A DNA stretch of 16,956 bases from Cytauxzoon felis. Its lineage: Eukaryota; Apicomplexa; Aconoidasida; Piroplasmida; Theileriidae. Made by a program: the position numbers and the translations under genes. The stretch spans positions 1-16,956 of the forward strand of contig JAIQCW010000254.1 of assembly GCA_020283715.1 (NCBI GenBank). The letters run 5' to 3'. Shown here in pieces: positions 11,906-16,956 of the stretch (position 1 is the first letter of the stretch; the number at the start of each line of letters is the position of its first letter). The notes beneath the pieces are model-generated. The model was given only the letters and a program-made list of their open reading frames with translations, had not been told where the DNA came from and made no database searches.

Positions 11906-14077
11906 ACATCTCTCATATATAATCTTGAGAATATATCCATTATAGTATATAAATTACAAGGAAATTGTTCTAGTCGAATTACAGGGCATAGGTTGTCTAT
12001 GCATTAGAGTTGTACACTATAGAGGGCATATAATTAGTAAAGAAATTATGTATTAAAATAAGAGTATATAGTATTTTTCCAATTTTTAAATTTATTATAT
12101 GATATAAAATTATTATTTTAAACAATATTATGTCATAATTATGAAATGTGTATCTATACCAATGCAAGTGTTGTTTATTTGATGGACGACTACATCCCTT
12201 CCCCGTTATCCATACCATATCTAATATATTATAACAATTTATATATTATTCATTCAGTAAATTCATTCAATACTCTCTTATTCATCTGATTATATCATAT
12301 TTTATATTAAAACTCTAACGCGACTACATAACTTATATAAATATGCTACTCTCATTTTAATAATACGTAAAATACAGTTTTATATGAGTTTATAATGACA
12401 TTTATACCGGAATTTTAAACATTATGGAGGTTCATACTGTCGTAGATGTCGTGAAAATAACACCTCATTATATTTATTATAATTACAATTTTTCATCAAT
12501 TTTCAATATATTCTATCGCTAAGTTCATTTCGATTGTGTAGATAGAATTCGATAATAATGAAACTATTTAATAGAATCTTTATGGGAAAAAACGGGTTTA
12601 CCCCATTTCAGCCACACAATTTCAATTGAATATTATTGAATGTATATGACCATTATATTAATTCCAATAACATGTATAGAAAGTTTATCATATTAAATTT
12701 CACTATATACAATAATTATTACCTTATAGACTATTTTGATGATTATATTTACTGCACAATTTTTTGTGGTGTGATTCCACCCAACAACAACATATACACC
12801 ATCACAGGATTCCATTACTTACAACATCTATAGTCTTGTATGTATATAAATATCTTAATATATATTGTTACATGTAAATAATGTCACTAGTATTATTTTA
12901 AATTATAATTTTTATCATTATAATTTCATTTACTTATAGTCACCATATATACACTAGTAACCATAATATAATGTTTATGTTATTTCTTAAATTATTATAT
13001 AATTAGATATCTATAATATGTACATACATAATAATACAATTGAGAAAGACGTGAATTTTATATCATTAGGAATCAATAAAAGTTTGAATATATCAAATAA
13101 AGCGTAATGATGATGGCATCATATTACATCGTCAACTGCAGAATTATTCTTAGCTGAAGATGAGGTTGGGGAAGATAGTGATTTTACTTCATGTTAGTAC
13201 TTAATGAGTAGATATTAGTGTCTATGAATGTTATAAAGATGTCGGATGATAGGAACGGTAATAATGATTATATTTTGAACTTCTAGATATTTGTAGTCTG
13301 TACTCTTTTTAATTGTATTTACATTTATCTTATCATCTCAAGTACTTTGTGTTGTATGGAAGTTGAGCTTAAACTAATTAGTATTGAAAGTGTTTCACAA
13401 TAAGGGTACATATCAACCACATCAACACCATCATTTCAATACTAGAGGTATCCTTCTTACTAGTACTTTTATAATAGCGAAATGATGAAATGTTTTAAAG
13501 ATATTGTTATTTATTGGTTATTAAATGTGTAAGGATTATAGATGAAGATTTATAGTTTAATAAGTTCATAACATTTCTCTTCAATTCACCTGATATGGGA
13601 TTAAAATCACTTTTTATTTAATGTAATATAATTATATAAATATTTGATCATCAAGAATATCAAGTTTAAACATCGAATAAACGAACATAATTTACACATT
13701 AATATACAGATGACTAAAGGATGATTTAACATTAATGATCTATCATACACATTTTAATTATGCACTGTTATTTCATTTAATTCAATAATTTGTTATATAT
13801 TAAATATTATTTTTTAAGATTTTATCGTGTTAATTTTATGATCCAGTATGATATCATGATATAATTAAGGAAATGATTAATTAACTTGATAGAATTCATT
13901 AAATTATAGTAGATCTTAATGTAATTATAATGTTAAATTTTATAATATAAATTATTTATCTAATTTTCTCGTGTTCGCATGAGTAATTAACACATGTGAA
14001 TGATACGATAAGATCAATGATACCCCATGTCGTAGATCTTCTTTTTAGGAACAAAATTTGATATTTATTTATACGAC
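11906..14077. other. Gene-poor AT-rich stretch of about 2.2 kb
   Basis: No gene can be supported. Small frames exist (minus 11997-12218, plus 12636-12833) but they lack coding-like composition over their length. A plus-strand stretch near 13118-13197 reads TAELFLAEDEVGEDSDFTSC and stops; it may be a relic of a coding exon. A fragment near 12436 reads HYGGSYCRRCRENN, with a CxxC pair, and could also be a relic. There are no cassettes here, in contrast to the first 11.3 kb. The last few hundred bases must contain the promoter of the 14078 gene. Confidence 0.5.
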
Positions 14078-15448
14078 ATGCATTCATATAAATTGATTTG
14101 TATATTATTCTACTTTTATATATCGCATAAATTAGTTTATAGTTCTCCTACAAAGAATGGATCCGCTAGAACGCGGTCAGGAGATGAAGAGGGGGGAGGA
14201 AGTCAGGGTGAAGGTTCTGCTACGCGTTCTACATATAACACGTATATTAGTATTAACATAATTTCGGGTAATCCAGAAAATATAAAGCATGAGCCATTTA
14301 AAGATGGTTCTCTTCATGTATCAAAATATTATACTTTATCACCTAGTTTTATAACTCAAATATTTGAAGCTAGGACTAGTATATGGGCCGCACAATCGAA
14401 TAATGAGCTCGGTTTCAACGCAGTTTATCACTTTATAAAGTCAGGATTTCCACAGGTTATTAAGGTTACTAATAAAGATGGAGATAAAAATCCAGTATGT
14501 ATACGTAAAGAAAATGATACTGATCCTTGGACGGTTATTTCTTTAAATAAACTGGAGATGATAGTAGATTTAATGCGTAATTCTGAGATTAGAATGTTTA
14601 ATACAAGGCATGATAAGAGGGGTCCATTTTACACTGCAGAATCAAGCAGTTTATCGCAATTGGCAAAGTTTGTATTTACTCCACTGAGCAAGATAGTTGT
14701 TAACAAAATAGTTGAAGATGAGAAAGTAATATGGGATAATCGTTTTATTGATTATCAAGTGATAAGCATTACGGCATATTATAATCTAATAGCTGTACAT
14801 CAAATATCTATCAGGGTTAAAGATCCTGATAATAAGATCAATAGTATTTATTTATTTAACGATCATATTGGTTGTTTATGGTATTCTTGTCCTGAGAACT
14901 TCTTCAATCAGAGATTAGAGTCCATTCGAATTCATACAGGAATGTTATTTGATATTAGTAATCCTTCAATGAATATTGATCAATTCGATGTTAAATCAAT
15001 AAAGGGTGAAAAATATACCATAAATTCCTATGTACCCAAGACTAATTTACAATTACTATGTCTAATGGATGGATTATTTATCATTTGGGGTGATACGACT
15101 GGAGGACATTGTGTTTATTTATCTGTATATCTAATTAATAATAAACCGATATTTTTAGATTTAAGAATAAGGAAAGATGGAAATGTCAATCATTTATATA
15201 TAGTTAAGGATAGTCTTAGATGGTCTTTGGTCACATATGATTTCTTTATTAAGAAATTGGAAGATATAGATAACGATGGGAACTTTAATCCAAGGATTTA
15301 TTCGATCTCACGGTATGATGAACATTTTATTTCTAATTTATTACAAGACGAAATTGAACGAGATGGTTTCCTTTATTATTCTACATTTAAGTTCTTGTTC
15401 TTATTCGTCGTTTTAGTTTATAATGTTTCCTTTTTTATTGAATCATGA
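14078..15448 (+). CDS. Secreted FAINT (DUF529)-like protein
   Basis: Single exon of 456 residues. Residues 1-22 form a clear signal peptide, followed by a Gly/Ser/Glu-rich linker (GDEEGGGSQGEGSATRS). The body has the features of piroplasm FAINT domains: an IW near 104 in TSIWAAQSN, alternating hydrophobic strands, and W closing a unit in DTDPWTVIS. Later units resemble it more weakly (EKVIWDNRFIDYQVISI, YLFNDHIGCLWYS). A hydrophobic C-terminal segment (about 435-453, FKFLFLFVVLVYNVSFF) may anchor it in a membrane. In Theileria such proteins are exported into the host cell; that role is inferred only from family resemblance. Its G/C use is even along its length, with no cassette near. Alternative: an unrelated lineage-specific secreted protein. 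Confidence 0.6.
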   Translation: MHSYKLICILFYFYISHKLVYSSPTKNGSARTRSGDEEGGGSQGEGSATRSTYNTYISINIISGNPENIKHEPFKDGSLHVSKYYTLSPSFITQIFEARTSIWAAQSNNELGFNAVYHFIKSGFPQVIKVTNKDGDKNPVCIRKENDTDPWTVISLNKLEMIVDLMRNSEIRMFNTRHDKRGPFYTAESSSLSQLAKFVFTPLSKIVVNKIVEDEKVIWDNRFIDYQVISITAYYNLIAVHQISIRVKDPDNKINSIYLFNDHIGCLWYSCPENFFNQRLESIRIHTGMLFDISNPSMNIDQFDVKSIKGEKYTINSYVPKTNLQLLCLMDGLFIIWGDTTGGHCVYLSVYLINNKPIFLDLRIRKDGNVNHLYIVKDSLRWSLVTYDFFIKKLEDIDNDGNFNPRIYSISRYDEHFISNLLQDEIERDGFLYYSTFKFLFLFVVLVYNVSFFIES

Positions 15449-15520
15449 ATTCACAGTAGGAGTCAAGTCCCAGAGACACAGAAATTCCGAAGGATATGAA
15501 GAAGGTAGTGAAACGAAGTG

Positions 15521-15899
15521 ATGGCAATGGTTTCCGTTTTTGACGGAGGCACTTTAGTGGAAACATTCTTTCATTCGATGAGTAATCAGATGACTATCGT
15601 TGACACTTCTCTCGAAAAACTATACACTATCATCAATCTCTATTGCAATAGGTCTAAACCTCTTAACATCACCAATCTTCTCGATATACTTCCCTTCATG
15701 TACGTTTCTATTGAAATTATATTCAAATAATCTTGATTTTATGATATATAGGTCATTATTGTGTTATAAAAGTTTAAAATTCCTCGTATACTCCATTAAC
15801 CTCCCGTGGCTATTGGTTATGATAAAGGACCTTTCGGATATTGAAATTGATGGTGATATTAGTTTTCCTATATGGGTATGGATTATATTGATGTATTGA
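15521..15899 (+). CDS. Small two-exon protein of unknown function
   Basis: Exons 15521-15699 and 15752-15899 join through a 52-bp GTACGT..TATATAG intron in phase 2, giving 108 residues ending in TGA. An in-frame TGA just upstream (15509) fixes the start at ATG 15521. The first exon reads as a soluble helical segment (MTIVDTSLEKLYTIINLY). The second has a hydrophobic run (KFLVYSINLPWLLVMI), an acidic turn (DLSDIEIDGD) and a Trp-rich end (FPIWVWIILMY). I do not recognise the family. It begins 72 bp after the FAINT-like gene on the same strand. Confidence 0.55.
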
Positions 15900-16004
15900 T
15901 GAATGGAAGGGTTATAAACTTTCATAATGTAGTTTGATTATTTTGGTTTGGATATCGGTTGACATTTCAATAAATGGATATTGGACATGTATTATTGTAA
16001 TATA

Positions 16005-16162
16005 CTATAGTAAAGACACTAATCTTGTAATAACAAATGAATAAATATAGACATTTGGATGTAAAGTATCATCCATTGATGTCATTATGACACATGTATA
16101 ATTTATTGGTAGTCTATTTTTTTTAAAATATAAATCATCTAATTTAGATGATAATCTCATTA
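16005..16162 (-). CDS. Probable last exon of a minus-strand gene, partial
   Basis: A good acceptor (CTATATATAG) precedes 16162. From there 158 bp are open to TAG at 16005, encoding MRLSSKLDDLYFKKNRLPIN, then YTCVIMTSMDDTLHPNVYIY and VITRLVSLL. Composition looks coding and the acceptor phase needs one base from an upstream exon. A candidate upstream exon near 16313-16275 reads VVDDSENKTLSRLNEDGLK with a weak GTTCTA donor; it abuts cassette 13, which would then be in the next intron. Product unknown. Confidence 0.4.
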
Positions 16163-16322
16163 CTATATATAGTCCATGTTCATGCATGCATGATATATAA
16201 CATTCATCAGATTCATATCTTCATATTTACAGTTCATACATACTTTTATATAGAACTCTTTAGTCCATCTTCATTCAATCTAGACAAGGTCTTATTCTCA
16301 CTATCATCTACTACTGCCTATC

Positions 16323-16541
16323 CTTCCACTAGCCGTGGAGGCTTCTTTTAATTAGTTATCCCTACGCCTACCATATGTCGGCTTCGTGTTTGTTGCCACG
16401 ATCTCCGGGAGTGGCATTACTCTTTAGAGATAGGTAATTGGAAGAGCTGTCTGCAAGACAACGAAAGGTTGTACTAGATGTTAGTGTTGTAACCTCAAGT
16501 GGAGAAGGCTCCATGCAATGGGAAAGATGAGATGAAGTGGA
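16323..16541. repeat. Cassette 13, right end of window
   Basis: It starts at the CCACTAGCCGTGG hairpin and ends near ATGAAGTGG. It contains CACGATCTCCGGGAGTGG, the palindrome CTCTTTAGAG (16420-16429), CTGTCTGCAAGAC, an ACCTCAAGTGG joint and the CCATGCAATGG hairpin. The outermost CCAATCC-type end modules are missing or decayed, so its limits are less certain than those of the others. Confidence 0.75.
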
Positions 16542-16956
16542 AAGAGATATATGACTAAGGTATAGATGACTATAGGTATTAGGAGATATAAGTATGGAAG
16601 GTAAGAGATAAAATAGATAGGTATGTATATATAATGTGTAATAGATTGAATAATATAATTTATTAATGGGTAATTCATATGTTAATGAATAACAACGTCA
16701 CAAGAAACAAGAATAAAGAGTGTGTAATAATTTTAATATAATAGAGATGAATTAATGTATACAAATTGTATATTAAAAACAGATATATAAATATAAAACA
16801 TAAAAAACCATCAATCAACATAATTTTGGAGCACAATTAGAGGTATTAAATCTTAAAAGAGTATTAAAACAATTAAAGTTCATTCTATAGAATATTATTA
16901 AAACAACACAAATCATCACCACCAGACGACAATGATGTCATCACATCAAATAACTT
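16542..16956. other. AT-rich right end; possible start of a further plus-strand gene
   Basis: The first 100 bp are strongly G-over-C on the plus strand (flank of cassette 13). From about 16806 a plus-strand stretch reads TINQHNFGAQLE, and after a possible short intron ending CTATAG near 16889 a second reads ILLKQHKSSPPDDNDVITSN to the window edge. These look coding but are too short to call, and no start codon is evident. Confidence 0.3.

Noticed and set aside
11997..12218. Minus-strand 73-residue frame
   Set aside because: Only its first third looks coding, the rest is a run of I/L/Y/N codons typical of AT-rich noise, and no splice partner or family could be found.
15449..15520. Possible small RNA between the two plus-strand genes
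   Set aside because: The stretch is slightly richer in G+C, but I found no tRNA fold or matched C/D or H/ACA boxes.

Overview
The window reads as nuclear DNA of an apicomplexan parasite, most likely a piroplasm (Theileria/Babesia/Cytauxzoon group). The DNA is very AT-rich, genes are closely packed and split by tiny GT..AG introns of about 36-52 bp, one protein has a signal peptide plus plastid-type leader (apicoplast style), and one secreted protein looks like the FAINT/DUF529 proteins expanded in Theileria. The species call is an inference; I could not search databases.

Layout, left to right. (1) 171-3906 (+): a five-exon gene for a protein of about 1028 residues ending in a rubredoxin-like CxxC/CPxC ribbon; two repeat cassettes sit in frame inside its last exon. 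(2) 4460-7693 (-): a nine-exon pepsin-type aspartyl protease, rebuilt here exon by exon (444 aa). (3) 9052-9983 (+): an organelle-type elongation factor P with one frame break in an A9 tract. (4) 10541-11866 (-): a seven-exon RRP8-type rRNA methyltransferase (250 aa). (5) 11.9-14.1 kb: a gene-poor AT-rich stretch. (6) 14078-15448 (+): a secreted FAINT-like protein. (7) 15521-15899 (+): a small two-exon protein. (8) 16005-16162 (-): the probable last exon of a further gene.

The outstanding feature is a family of modular, inverted-repeat cassettes (230-500 bp, far richer in G+C than their surroundings). Thirteen copies cover roughly a quarter of the window. They sit in seven enlarged introns, between genes, and twice inside an open reading frame. 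They are built from a small set of interchangeable hairpin modules. Several hairpins have different stems in different copies but remain palindromic (CTCTAAAGAG, CCGTAAACGG, CCCAAATGGG), so the fold appears to be kept rather than the sequence. Two longer core sequences (a ~270 bp core and a 56 bp core) are nested in pairs of cassettes.

The most striking observation is that the unique DNA around nearly every cassette is strand-asymmetric. To its left the + strand is C-rich and G-poor; to its right it is G-rich and C-poor, whichever strand the host gene uses. The polarity resets between neighbouring cassettes. This looks like the footprint of a DNA transaction, such as replication or repair synthesis, starting at the cassettes and moving outward in both directions.
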